Positions 20,277 to 30,695 are shown, counted from the first letter of the stretch. The stretch: 64,000 nt of DNA from Clarkia xantiana subsp. parviflora (GCA_036873135.1 JAPTYO010000010.1:18407772-18471771); one strand, 5' to 3'. A program made the numbers and translations. Notes: generated from the letters alone by a model not told the origin.

Positions 20277-21100
20277 TGATGGATATACGCCCAATTTGAA
20301 CCCGTTGACTTCCAAACCGTTGTATTTTTATCGTCCCATCGCCAATTATAAATCGAAACTTCAACCCGGACACTTCGCGAGAACATCGACGGCTCGGACG
20401 GGGCCGAAGCGCCCGTCCGACAGAGGCGAACTCACCTAGGTGAGGTTGGGTGGCCACACCCGACCTCCCCTAGGGGAGATCGGGTTGGCCAACCCGATCT
20501 CTCCTAGGAGAGATCGGGTCGGCCAACCCGATCCCTCCTAGGAGGGATGGGGTTGGCCAACCCCACCCTCCCTAGGAGGGGTTGGGTGTCCTCACCCAAC
20601 CCCTACCCTTGGGGGTCGGATTTCTCCCCCCCCAAGGGCCCCGACACCACCTTCGGACTCCCATGCTCGGTCCACTCCGCCTACCTCCTCCGAATCCTAA
20701 GGTCTTAATTATGTGCTTAAAGGTTAATTAATTGTGTTTAAAGGCTAACGATGTCATTAAGCCACCTTAATGACACCGTTGCCTATAAATACCCCACCTT
20801 CACATCTCATTTGATCATCTTGGCCATTTGGACATTTTAGCTCTGACATCTCTCTAGCTTTATCTCTCTAGAAAAATACTGACTTAGGCATCGGAGAGGG
20901 TTCACCAGGCACCACCCCCCCCTCCGTGTCTGGTATTGCCCCTTCTGCAGGGTAGAAGGAGAGAAGGAGCAAAGGAAGGAAGGAAGGAAAGAAGAAGATA
21001 AGTTAAGGCAGAGCAGCTCAGGAACATCGGATCACACACATCCCCCGTAAGGAGTGAGATCAAAGCCGACCCCCGTTGACCTAAATCTCATAACCTAACA
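20277..21100 (+). repeat. Inner Tat 5' LTR (LTR-B), 824 bp
   Basis: TGATGGATATACG to CCTAACA, with GCCTATAAAT TATA box at 20781-20790, about three palindrome units (20453-20600) and a GGAAGGAAGG tract. It is nearly identical to LTR-C except for two missing palindrome units. Confidence 0.93.
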
Positions 21101-21118
21101 CTTGGCGCCGTCAGTGGG
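21101..21118 (+). other. Inner Tat primer-binding site
   Basis: CTTGGCGCCGTCAGTGGG follows the LTR directly; TTGGCGCCGTC is a primer-site type common in plant Tat and Athila elements. The outer element keeps only the first 12 bases of this motif (18001-18012) before its internal deletion. Confidence 0.75.
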
Positions 21119-21151
21119 CTTCGAACAGAAAGCCTGGCTATTACACGAGCT

Positions 21152-21829
21152 ATGACGAACAGTAGGGTGTCCAGGCCCCAACACCCACCCGGGGGCAATG
21201 GGCGGAGAAGAGAACCCATACCCCCAGGGAGGCGGCCTAACCCTGGGAAGCAGCCAATGCATCCAGAGCCCCAAGAAATACCACAACCTCCTCAGCAACA
21301 GAACAACCAGGAGGGAGGACCTTCACGCCCAGCTGGGGCTGAGTCCTCCACAGCCTCCACCCCCCGGGCAAGAAGGCCACAGAGAGCAAGAGGACAACAG
21401 GGAGTGCCTTCCCACAACACAGCACCCCCTGAGGGATACTATTATGAGGAGCAACCCCAAAGGTACCCATATGGGATGCCGGCACAAAGAGATGATAACC
21501 GCGCCCACACAGCATATGCAAGGCCGGCATACACCCAAGGGACTTACACTGAAGCTCATGAGGAGGAGCAGATCCCGACAGAAGAGCACTACTCGCACCC
21601 TCGAGCAGGGCAGCGAGAGGAACAAAGAAGATATTACCAGGAGCCACCCCCAGAGGGAAGGCAACAGTTCGTGCCTCCTAGGCAACAGCAGAACAACAGG
21701 CTTACACCCCGCTTGGGGAGGAAAGACAAGCAAGACCCCCAAGGAGGCAGGACTTCTATGAAGCACCCCAGCAGGCGTATCAAGAGTACACCTACAGTCC
21801 ATACCAGCAGGGACAAGGGAACCCAGTAA
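21152..21829 (+). pseudogene. Inner Tat gag N-terminal region, proline/glutamine-rich
   Basis: ATG at 21152 opens a 225-codon frame rich in Pro, Gln, Arg and Gly (low-complexity N-terminal gag). Near 21715-21760 the homologous reading continues in the frame used by the next ORF (FYEAPQQAYQEYTYSP at about 21750-21800), so a one-base indel separates the gag head from the gag body. Without it the gag would run continuously into 21880-24405. This could be a decay mutation in this copy or a programmed frameshift; nothing in the sequence argues specifically for the latter. Confidence 0.7.
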
Positions 21830-21879
21830 GCCCAGTCTACAACTACAATGGATATCAGAGGGATTATACTCCGGCACAG

Positions 21880-24405
21880 GTGATGATCACCCCGGAGGAG
21901 ATAGAAGCCATGATAACCCGGAAATTGAATGAGTCAAAGAAACCCAGCCTGCATTGTCTAAGTGACAAGACGAACCACCCTTTCACAAGGGAGCTGGAGA
22001 TGAACAGGGTGCCAGACTCCCTGCACACTGTGCAAATTGCAAAGTACAATGGGAAGGGAGACCCCCTAGAGCATATCCAACAGCATGAGGCCTCTCTATT
22101 CGGGAGGACAACTGATGAAAGATACAAGGCACTCCTTTTCCCAAACACCCTATCAGGGGTGGCCTCACATTGGTTCTTCAGCCTGCCCTCTGAGAGCATC
22201 CACTCATGGAAGCAGCTAAAAGCTAAGTTTCTGCAGAGATACCTAGGGGAGAGGAAACTCCTCAAGGGAACAGGCTCCATTGATGACGTAAAACAAGAAT
22301 ACGATGAATCCCTGGCCAGCTACTATACTAGGTTCAACCAGAATATTGCAGACATCCAGGGAGACATCACTGAAGGGGAGATAATCCGAGCCTTTATCAG
22401 AAACTTAGGTCGCTTTGGGTCAACATTGGCTGAAAAGATGGCCAAAAAGCCAGCAAGCACCTTGGAGGAGCTTGCAGGGAGAGTTAAAACGCATATTGAC
22501 CTTGAGAGGCACAGGGCAAGCAAGAAGGCCAAAATTCAGGCAACCAAGGAGGATACTCAAAGGCCAAACAAAGGAAAGCCACCCCAGGCACCACAGCATG
22601 CAAGGCAGCAGGAATGGCGTCCGCCACAGCAAAGAAACCAAATGGGTGAACCCTTAAAGGCTAGAGAAATAAACGTCATTAAGTTCATCCCACTAAACGC
22701 CACTCCAGCCACCGTACTTAGAGAGATGCGGAACCAAAAGCTTTGGTCACCCCCTGCAAGGTGGAGAGCCCCAATGGTAGGAAATCACAAAGATAGATGG
22801 TGTGACAACCATGAGGCTTATGGTCACGACACAAATGAATGCTTTAGCCTAAAGTTAAGCATAAACAACATCGTCCAGAGGGGAGAACTGAAGCAATTCG
22901 TAGACCATGGGGGCAACAATATGCAACTAGGGCCATCACAGAAGGACAAGGACAAGGGCAAGGGAAAGATAGACTACAACCCTCCACCCAACAAAAGAGG
23001 AGTCATAAATATGATACATGGGGGAGTAGCATCGGGTGGCCCAACTGCTAATGCAAGAGAGGTCTATGCATCCAAGCTAAGCTCAGTGCCAAGGTGGAGA
23101 AAAAGGCCAAGAGAAGGAGAAGAAGTGAAGATCGAGTTCTCGGAGAAGGACAAGAGCCACATCGTCTTTCCACATGACGATGCTCTAGTTATTACTTTAG
23201 ATATAGACAATTTTGATGTAAAGAGAATTTTGGTGGATGGGGGCAGCTCAGCTGACCTCCTAAGCCTGAGAGTGTTGGAAGAGATAGGGAAAACCAAAGC
23301 AGACATCAAACCGGTCAACTTCCCTCTAGTTGGCTTCTCAGGGGCAACAAGTTACCCCCTGGGAATGATAACCCTACCAGTGACCATGGGCCAAGGATGG
23401 ACCCAGCTGAAGGTAAATGTCAATTTCTTGGTGGTTGAAACCCTGGGAGCCTACAATGGGATCCTAGGAAGGACAACCATAAACCCATATGAAATAGTGC
23501 CATCCACTGTTCACCAGAAGTTGAAGTATATCACGGAGAACGGGGTTGGAGAGGTCCTGGGTGATCAACGCACCGCAAGGCAATGCTACGTCAACTCAAT
23601 GAGACGTGGATCACACGGGACAGATACAGTGGCTGTAGTCATGGTACGGGCCAACCAGGACAGAAGAAGGAGGGGAAAGAGACAAAGGCAAAGAAGGAGG
23701 AGGAGTGGAATAACACTCCGTTTGAGCAGGCAGTTTTTTCAAACAGTGCCTACAAGGAGACACAGGAGCAAGGCTGTGAAGGTGACATCCATACCTTGGC
23801 AGCCAGACACCATAGTAGGGAACAGGACAAGGAACTCCATCCTAAAAGGTTTCCGCTACATAGATGATATCAAGCAAATGCCGCAGGAGTCTATATCAAG
23901 CTATTTCCAGAGATTCTTTGATTATGGTGCCAACATGGACATCACAAGGGGAGAAGCAGTCAGAGCATTCATCAGAAACATGCATCCAAGTTCATTCGAG
24001 GCCTATGGAGGGCTCTATGAAATGGTCATGACGAGCACAATGAGAGAGCTCAAGACAAAGCTGGACAGGGCATTTGAACAAGAGGCGGAACAGTTGGATG
24101 AAGTTCCAGAAAGAGGAAGAGAAACAGACACATTGGGAGGAGGTGTCAATTTCACATTCACACCCCTCACACTCAGCATAGAAGAAATTTTCCACAAGCA
24201 CCTCAAGCAAGAGCTACCAACATGCAGGGAGGAAGGCAAGGCCTTCCTAGGAAGAGATGCACAGGGTTGGTGTGAATACCATGGGACCTGGGGGCATCAA
24301 ACCAATGACTGCATGGTGTTGAAGGTGGAAGTGGAAGAAGTAATTTACAATGGAGGCTTCAAGGAGTACGTGGCAACAGACACAATGGCCACCCCATATC
24401 CTTAG
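21880..24405 (+). CDS. Inner Tat Gag-protease-Gag' fusion polyprotein
   Basis: This is one open frame of 841 codons. Residues about 20-230 hold the retrotransposon gag domain (SGVASHWFFSLPSESIHSWK; FNQNIADIQGDITEGEIIRA). A Cys-His knuckle WCDNHEAYGHDTNEC is near residue 307. An aspartic protease domain covers residues about 435-560, with active-site LVDGGSSADLL (near 450) and LGAYNGILGRT (near 527); DGGSS replaces the usual D-S/T-G triad. After a basic linker (about 590-640) comes a second, shorter gag-like region: LKGFRYIDDIKQ (near 655), EAVRAFIRNM, and a second knuckle WCEYHGTWGHQTNDC (near 797). RT, RNase H and integrase, which normally follow protease, are missing. The upstream gag head is in another frame, so the true start is uncertain. 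Confidence 0.85.
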   Translation: MMITPEEIEAMITRKLNESKKPSLHCLSDKTNHPFTRELEMNRVPDSLHTVQIAKYNGKGDPLEHIQQHEASLFGRTTDERYKALLFPNTLSGVASHWFFSLPSESIHSWKQLKAKFLQRYLGERKLLKGTGSIDDVKQEYDESLASYYTRFNQNIADIQGDITEGEIIRAFIRNLGRFGSTLAEKMAKKPASTLEELAGRVKTHIDLERHRASKKAKIQATKEDTQRPNKGKPPQAPQHARQQEWRPPQQRNQMGEPLKAREINVIKFIPLNATPATVLREMRNQKLWSPPARWRAPMVGNHKDRWCDNHEAYGHDTNECFSLKLSINNIVQRGELKQFVDHGGNNMQLGPSQKDKDKGKGKIDYNPPPNKRGVINMIHGGVASGGPTANAREVYASKLSSVPRWRKRPREGEEVKIEFSEKDKSHIVFPHDDALVITLDIDNFDVKRILVDGGSSADLLSLRVLEEIGKTKADIKPVNFPLVGFSGATSYPLGMITLPVTMGQGWTQLKVNVNFLVVETLGAYNGILGRTTINPYEIVPSTVHQKLKYITENGVGEVLGDQRTARQCYVNSMRRGSHGTDTVAVVMVRANQDRRRRGKRQRQRRRRSGITLRLSRQFFQTVPTRRHRSKAVKVTSIPWQPDTIVGNRTRNSILKGFRYIDDIKQMPQESISSYFQRFFDYGANMDITRGEAVRAFIRNMHPSSFEAYGGLYEMVMTSTMRELKTKLDRAFEQEAEQLDEVPERGRETDTLGGGVNFTFTPLTLSIEEIFHKHLKQELPTCREEGKAFLGRDAQGWCEYHGTWGHQTNDCMVLKVEVEEVIYNGGFKEYVATDTMATPYP

Positions 24406-24669
24406 TTTCATATCTAGCACTTTGCATGTTTCACCTTTACAAGCTTTTCAAAAACAACTTTGGAGAAGGAGAACTCACGAAGTTACTCCAACTCTACAAC
24501 TATCTTTCATTCCTACAAAGGATGTCTTGGTGCACCAAGGCATCCCAAGTGTACAAAAACATGAATGCTCCTAAGGGAGTAGTAGTTACTCAAAAGTATT
24601 TTCCAGTGAATGCAGTGGTATAACCACGAAGTTATCCTTACACAGATATGACTTCAAGTCAATGACAGG
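24406..24669 (+). other. noncoding segment shared with the outer element
   Basis: Starting CCATATCCTTAGTTTCATAT, this segment matches 30945-31217 of the outer element at most positions, including GAGAAGGAGAACTCACGAAG and the stretch before the hairpin array. In the outer element it follows the integrase stop codon. It therefore marks the junction where pol has been lost from the inner element. Confidence 0.75.
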
Positions 24670-25230
24670 TTCGACGCCCCCAAGAGCGTATCTTGAGAGT
24701 AGTTTTCATACTACGACATTCGACGCCCCCAAGAGCGTATCTTGAGAGTAGTTTTCATACTACGACATTCGACGCCCCCAAGAGCGTATCTTGAGAGTAG
24801 TGTTCATACTACGACCTTCGACGCCCCCAAGAGCGTATCTTGAGAGTAGTTATTACACTACGACCTTCGACGCACCAAGAGCGTATCTTGAGAGTGGTTT
24901 CCAAAAACTACGAACTTCGACGCCCCCAGGAGCGTATCTTGAGAGTAGTATTCATACTACGACCTTCGACGCCCCCAAGAGCGTATCTTGAGAGTAGTTA
25001 TTACACTACGAATTCGACGCACCAAGAGCGTATCTTGAGAGTGGTTTCCAAAAACTACGATTTCGACGCCCCCAGGAGCGTATCTTGAGGTAGATTTGCA
25101 ACCTACCAGATTCGACGCCCCCAAGAGCGTATCTTGAGGTAGAAAAAACACTACCAGTTCGACGCCCCCAAGAGCGTATCTTGAGGTAGATTTCAAACTA
25201 CCAGTTCGACGCCTACCAGGAGCGTATCTT
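24670..25230 (+). repeat. tandem array of about 12 x 48-bp hairpin repeats (inner Tat)
   Basis: Each unit contains TTCGACGCCCCCAAGAGCGT and ATCTTGAG, followed by a variable short inverted repeat such as GTAGT-TTTCAT-ACTAC. In the last units the hairpin changes to GGTAG-...-CTACC. The array ends in a longer unit with TTTGGTCTAAC. It lies between the sense coding region and the 3' end of the antisense gene. The outer element carries a collinear array with the same number and order of units (31218-31780). Confidence 0.9.
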
Positions 25231-25450
25231 TGGTCTAACCTGAGCCCTCCGGGAGCCTATCCTGTGAAACGTTAAGTGCCGTCCGAGAGCCTGTCTCGTG
25301 AACAGATTTTGACACCCGTCAAGAACGTATCGGTGGACTAACCTGTGCCCTCCGGGAGCCTATCCTGTGAAACGTTAAGTGCCGTCCGAGAGCCTGTCTC
25401 GTGAACAGATTTCGACGCCCACCAAGAGCGTATCTTTGGTCTAACAGTAC
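25231..25450 (+). repeat. two longer repeats following the hairpin array (inner Tat)
   Basis: A roughly 104-bp segment (CTAACCTGWGCCCTCCGGGA ... CGTGAACAGATTT) occurs twice in a row, near 25234 and 25338. The outer element has it once (about 31786-31860). The motif 'preposition-like' GAGCCTRTCYYGTGAA appears twice within each copy. Confidence 0.8.
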
Positions 25451-25864
25451 AACGTATACCGTATAAGGGGTATCAGAAGAGGTCATCATACCATGCTTAG
25501 AAGGATACCATGAGAAAGAAATTTCTAAGTAAAGTAATGTGAAGAACAAGTAATGTTTTTTCTTTATGAAATGACAGGTATGACATGAAGGAAACCACAA
25601 AAGAAGGATAAGTAAAGGAAATATACCAAGGGAAGGGTCCATACCCAAAAAGCCATACACAAGGCATAGGGAGGCATCATGAGAAGAGATATATACAAAA
25701 GCATGAGAAGCACTAATATAAAGGCAAACAAACCACGCAGTCAACAACACAATGCGGCAAAGGAAAGTAACAACAAACACCATCACAATCTCAAGAGACA
25801 CTCAACCCATACAAGGGGAAAAGGAGTGTAGTTATATATACAAGGATAGTATGAGATAAACAAG

Positions 25865-28261
25865 TCAGTCAGAACCTTCGGGGGAGTCACCCTCACCCCC
25901 TGAAGCTGAACCGCCAGCGGAAATAGATGAGGAAGAGGAGTCTGAGGTACCAATCTCCACAGGTGTAGCATCCACCTGGGCTGGGGCAGCCTCGTCTGCA
26001 ACAGCAGCCTGGCCCATCAGAACAGTCGCGTAGCCAGTTGCATATGGCCCAAAGTCACCAAGGTCACCAAACGGGAACTGAGGATCAATCCGGTATATGT
26101 GATCAACCAAATACTCACCGAATTGGTTCATCTCCTGAGTGAGACGCGTGCTATAATCGGCGGTGAAGGCAGAGGAGGCCTTGTACTCAGATACCGCGAC
26201 AGCCCTCTCCTCCGCCCGACACTTAGTCTCCAACCTCCGCAGCTCCTCAGAATGAAGCGACGCAGCAACCTCAGCTTCCCGACGCAAACTGCCCACAGTG
26301 GCTTCAAGCAAGGACACCTGGCCCTGGAGCTCCTGCAGCCTCAAATCAGATATACGCGCCTTCTCAGCAGCAGTGGCGACCTCCGCCTTGAGAGAGACCT
26401 GGCTGTCCTCAAGGGTCTTCCTCTCGTCAGATAACTCGAGAACGAGCGAGGACATGTTCACCATGTCAGACATACCCTAACAATACAAACAAGGGATGAG
26501 TAACCGAAAGATAGCCATTATGAAAGTAATGAAAGGAAAGCAAGGAACAACTCACAGGTGCATAACGAGAGAGTACCCCCTGAACAAAGCGCCGAGTCTC
26601 CCCAGGAGACTTGGGCGGAGCAACACGATCGCCAGGGGGGATGGCGCCGCGGAGTACGCGGACGCCAACCTCAGGAGTCCGCAAAGAGGAGGTGCTATCG
26701 AGGTGGAACTCCTTCAGACCAGCGAAGGGAGTCCACTCAGACCCAATAACATCTTCATCAGTGAGCCGTTCGAAATCCTTCCGACTTAAAGTCGGAGGCC
26801 CACCTACACAAGCAAAGCAAGTCAAAGGATAATATAAACATAGAAGGATCAGCAACAAGGTAGAGATCATACCTGAGGACCGTGCCCTCGGCTGGGGGGC
26901 AGGGGAACCACCACCAGCAGGTCGCTTCCCTTTGTCAGCCAGGGAAGGCACCTCTTCGACCACCATCTCCTTATCACGAGATAGGGTCGGAGGACGAGCA
27001 GTAGGCGAAGCAGGATCCACAGCCTTCTTTCTCTTAGCAGCCAAGGCCCCGGCCTCAGAATCAGATCTCCGCGGCTTGGACTTGGAAGGTCCAGAATCTC
27101 TGCCGACGGAGACGACCCTCTCAGTCACCAAGGGGGAGCGCCCTAGTAAGGTAAGAAAAACAAGATAAGGAAAACATAAGTTACACCATAAAGAAGCAAA
27201 TAGGAGAAAGCATACCAGAGGCCCCAGCCTTCTTCCCAGGCAGGGGGGATTTCTTCAAAGCAGAACTAGAAGGAGCCTTCCTCTTGCTCAGATCAACAGG
27301 GGCTCCCTGCACGTTATAGGTTTTTCCATGAAACCAACCTACAAAGGAAGAGCAGAAGGTAAATAAAGATGGAAAGACCAAGTGACATACCGAACCCCCG
27401 GAGTCAGGAGTCAGACTGATCCCGACCTCGTAAAGATCCGTCTCAGTCACTAAGGACACGGGACAGTAAGACCGGGTCCTGTTGCTCTCGTGAATGATCT
27501 TCATAGTCTTCAAATCAACCGAAGAGAACTCTCCAAAAGCAGGCCAACCATCGGACCGATCCTCATTCAAGACCGACCAAGTGACGTATCGGTCCGTAAT
27601 GAAGAAGTAATGCTTAGCCCAGTGACTGGCCGAATTGTCAATCTGGGTCACGAAACGGAGGGAGGTATCCCACTCGATCCCACTCAACCCGAAATCAGAA
27701 AATCGGGGATCTTTGAAGGTCGGATGGCGAGTCACGAAACTCGCAAACCCCACCCTCGTCCGGTACTGGAACCGATAGAAGCATCGGAATAGAACGAGAG
27801 AGTACTTCCAGGAGTACCAATGGCACAATACCCGGAAGCCCACCCAGACACGGAGGGCACTGGGGGCAAGGTTCACAGGAGAAATCCTGAAGAACCTGCT
27901 CAACTCTATAAGCTCGTCACAGTAAGGAAGCCTCAGCCCGAATCGGATCTGAGAGGGGTACACGGCGACCTTCCCTATAGGAGGCTCCGTCACCGTCTCG
28001 CGAGTATTCCCCAAGGAGGGGAGAAAAGGATACAGAGGTTCATCTAGGGGACTGATATCTCCTAGGGTAACATGTTCGTTGTAATCGGACCTAGTGATAT
28101 GGTTCTCTGACAGAATATCAAGACCTAAGGCAAAGATAGCAAGAAACCCCAAAGCACGAATCAAATTTCGACTAACACCCCAATGAAGGCCACGATACTA
28201 AGCTAGCAATAGGAAAGGAAGTAACGCGACCGAAAAGGAAGAGAAAAAGGAACTCACTCAT
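25865..28261 (-). CDS. Antisense gene of the inner Tat element: five exons, PF04195-like domain plus coiled coil
   Basis: Transcribed opposite to gag. Proposed exons are 28261-28258 (if the ATG at 28261 is the start), 28124-27216, 27142-26873, 26803-26556 and 26476-25865 (stop). Introns of 133, 73, 69 and 79 bp all have GT-AG ends, and every junction keeps the frame (phases 1, 1, 1, 0), predicting about 680 residues. Exon 2 carries VYPSQIRFGLRLPYCDELIE and NLAPSALRVWVGFRVLCHWY, resembling the plant 'putative gypsy-type transposon' family (PF04195). Exons 3-4 are basic and low-complexity (KPRRSDSEAGALAAKRKK). Exon 5 is a long Leu/Glu/Arg-rich coiled coil ending in an acidic Ser/Gly tail. Antisense ORFs are known in Tat-clade elements but their function is not. 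The start is uncertain: the frame is open upstream to 28405. Confidence 0.78.
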
Positions 28262-28405
28262 CCTTCGGAGAATACGGCGTCTCTGAAGAGTCTGCGTACG
28301 TGGACACCACCAGGAGTATAGTACCTGCCACGACACGACAAATATCAAGACAAGGAAAATTTCCGAAGAACCGGAAATACTCCGACACCCGACCAACGAC
28401 AACAA

Positions 28406-29230
28406 TCAAAGATCCAAAGACACCCAGCAAAGATAGTCAACATGAGTCAAGCACACCACGACAACCAAGTTGAATAATTTTATCCGAGCCTAAGGTCGGG
28501 TCTTGGAAAAAATTACCATTATACCCTCCAACAAGGATTAATACACCAACGGCAATACGACATCAAATTCAAGACCGGAATAGCCCAATCGGACAAGAAA
28601 CCATATCCGGACGACCGACAAACATTTTTCCCCAAAATCCACAACTACCAACGGCTATCTACGGCAATCCCACATTTAATTAAATTTCGACAATCGGCAA
28701 TCAAGCATCGGCAATCAAATATCAACGATTCAAAAATCGACGTTTTACGCGGTAATGAAAAGGAAAAGAGCGGACCTTCGGAAAACCCGACCCGATATGG
28801 TAAACGGGTCCGGATTTCGAATTTAAAGACGCCCGAAAATCAGTCCCTCGCCGGAATTTGGGCCTTGCCGTCGCCGGAGATGATCTCGCCCGCCCCACCG
28901 TCGCCGGAGAGCCCTGCACGTCACACCGGAATCGTCCCCCTTCACCGTCGACTGCCCTCGATGGACCAGCTGCCGTCCTCGCCGGCAGCGACCTCGCCGT
29001 CGCCTGGCCGTCCCTCCGCGCCGCTGGTGGTTGGGCTGCCGTCCCAGCCAGCTGCCGCCTCTGTCCGACGCCGGGGTCCCCTTTTCTTGGCCGGTCGGAA
29101 TTTCTGGTTCACCACTAAAAATTCTGGCCGGTCCTCCTCCTTGGGGGTGCTCTCCAACCTTTCTTGCTCTCCAAGGGTAAGTGAAGAAGGAAGATGGTGG
29201 CTAGGGTGACTCTTGGAGGTATTTTTCTAA
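28406..29230 (-). other. 5' flank of the antisense gene with a G+C-rich block
   Basis: Positions 28850-29200 are strongly G+C rich, with repeated GTCGCCGG motifs and a 114-codon plus-strand open frame (28865-29209) of Pro, Ser and Ala-rich composition. I see no known domain. The block is absent from the outer element. It could be the promoter and leader of the antisense gene, or a captured host segment. Confidence 0.4.
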
Positions 29231-29797
29231 CTCTCCTTTTTTATGATAAAAGGATGATAGGGTTTTTTAGAGGGTTTTAATCACCACCATCCATCTAGCC
29301 TTAAATAAAATCTAAGGGCCAAGGAAAAACCATCATTTTTATCCATTTCACCTATAGCTAAGTATATATTCCCATACTTAGAAAAATTATCAAGATAGTT
29401 TTATTTTTGAGCATTCCATACTTAGGAAAATTTTTGGCCAAAATTAAATTTCTCCTCATTTAGATGGAATCCCGGCATGAAATTGAAGCGTAAGTTATTT
29501 AGTTGCATTCGTATCGCACCCCTGTGCAAGTTTGTGTTTTTTGAATATACACCTGTAGCAGAGATAAGTTTATTACTCCCGCCTCAGACGGACGCGTGCC
29601 TAGGCACACGTCCGTGCTACTCTGACGTTTACAATTCCTCTATCTCATTAGACAGGGGGGCAGAGTCAGAGGCACGCATCCATGGGTAAGCAGGCATTCA
29701 GACAAGAAGGTAAAATCCCGGTTTCAAATTGCGCGTGTCATACCATCCTGAAATAGAGTCAATCAAGGGTTAAGCCATTGGTTGACTCGGGGGCATG
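29231..29797 (+). other. 3' untranslated region and polypurine-like tract of the inner Tat
   Basis: From about 29430 the sequence is nearly identical to 34195-34586 of the outer element, ending in GACTCGGGGGCATG directly before the LTR. It includes a near-perfect palindrome (29589-29613). No coding potential. The shared 3' end probably carries plus-strand priming and packaging functions. Confidence 0.7.
29589..29613. repeat. 12-bp-arm inverted repeat near the 3' LTR
   Basis: CGGACGCGTGCC and GGCACACGTCCG form a hairpin with one mismatch and a two-base (TA) loop, about 185 bp before LTR-C. The outer element has the identical hairpin (about 34379-34404) at the same distance from its LTR. Confidence 0.75.
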
Positions 29798-30690
29798 TGA
29801 TGGATATACGCCCAATTTGAACCCGTTGACTTCCAAACCGTTGTATTTTTATCGTCCCATCGCCAATTATAAATCGAAACTTCAACCCGGACACTTCGCG
29901 AGAACATCGACGGCTCGGACGGGGCCGAAGCGCCCGTCCGACAGAGGCGAACTCACCTAGGTGAGGTTGGGTGGCCACACCCGACCTCCCCTAGGGGAGA
30001 TCGGGTCAGCCGACCCGATCTCCCCTAAGAGAGATCGGGTTGGCCAACCCGATCTCTCCTAGGAGAGATCGGGTCGGCCAACCCGATCTCTCCTAGGAGA
30101 GATCGGGTCGGCCAACCCGATCCCTCCTAGGAGGGATGGGGTTGGCCAACCCCACCCTCCCTAGGAGGGGTTGGGTGTCCTCACCCAACCCCTACCCTTT
30201 GGGGTCGGATTTCTCCCCCCCCAAGGGCCCCGACACCACCTTCGGACTCCCATGCTCGGTCCACTCCGCCTACCTCCTCCGAATCCTAAGGTCTTAATTA
30301 TGTGCTTAAAGGTTAATTAATTGTGTTTAAAGGCTAACGATGTCATTAAGCCACCTTAATGACACCGTTGCCTATAAATACCCCACCTTCACATCTCATT
30401 TGATCATCTTGGCCATTTGGACATTTTAGCTCTGACATCTCTCTAGCTTTATCTCTCTAGAAAAATACTGACTTAGGCATCGGAGAGGGTTCACCAGGCA
30501 CCACCCCCCCCTCCGTGTCTGGTATTGCCCCTTCTGCAGGGTAGAAGGAGAGAAGGAGCAAAGGAAGGAAGGAAGGAAAGAAGAAGATAAGTTAAGGCAG
30601 AGCAGCTCAGGAACATCGGATCACACACATCCCCCGTAAGGAGTGAGATCAAAGCCGACCCCCCGTTGACCTAAATCTCATAACCTAACA
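29798..30690 (+). repeat. Inner Tat 3' LTR (LTR-C), 893 bp
   Basis: Same ends as LTR-B and TATA box CTATAAATA at 30371-30379. It has two more palindrome units than LTR-B (69 bp). It is followed by GATAC, the second copy of the target duplication, then by resumed integrase codons of the outer element. Confidence 0.93.
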
Positions 30691-30695
30691 GATAC

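Larger units (their letters stand above)
20277..30690 (+). mobile_element. Inner Tat-clade element: non-autonomous, gag-protease-gag' with antisense gene
   Basis: LTRs at 20277-21100 and 29798-30690 are flanked by the exact duplication GATAC (20272-20276 and 30691-30695). Total length is 10,414 bp. Plus-strand content is gag (21152-21829, then 21880 onward), protease, a second partial gag and a tandem-hairpin array. The minus strand carries a five-exon gene (25865-28261). RT, both RNases H and integrase are absent. Outside the palindrome block the LTRs differ at only one or two positions by eye, so the copy moved very recently, presumably using enzymes of a pol-carrying relative. LTR ends, PBS, 3' array and antisense gene match the outer element, so both are one family with two LTR subtypes. 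Confidence 0.93.

Noticed and set aside
19245..20457. Minus-strand open frames opposite the outer pol
   Set aside because: They are shadows of the conserved RNase H and integrase frame and have no domain of their own, unlike the antisense gene at 25865-28261.
21198..21877. Long alternative frames over the gag head on both strands
   Set aside because: They overlap the gag frame, which has the expected start after the PBS and gag-like composition; the others arise from its G+C-rich, Pro/Gln-rich sequence.
24670..25230. CRISPR-like alternation of constant and variable segments
   Set aside because: The variable parts are short inverted repeats related to each other, the array lies inside a plant retrotransposon, and no Cas genes exist in such genomes. 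It is a tandem repeat.
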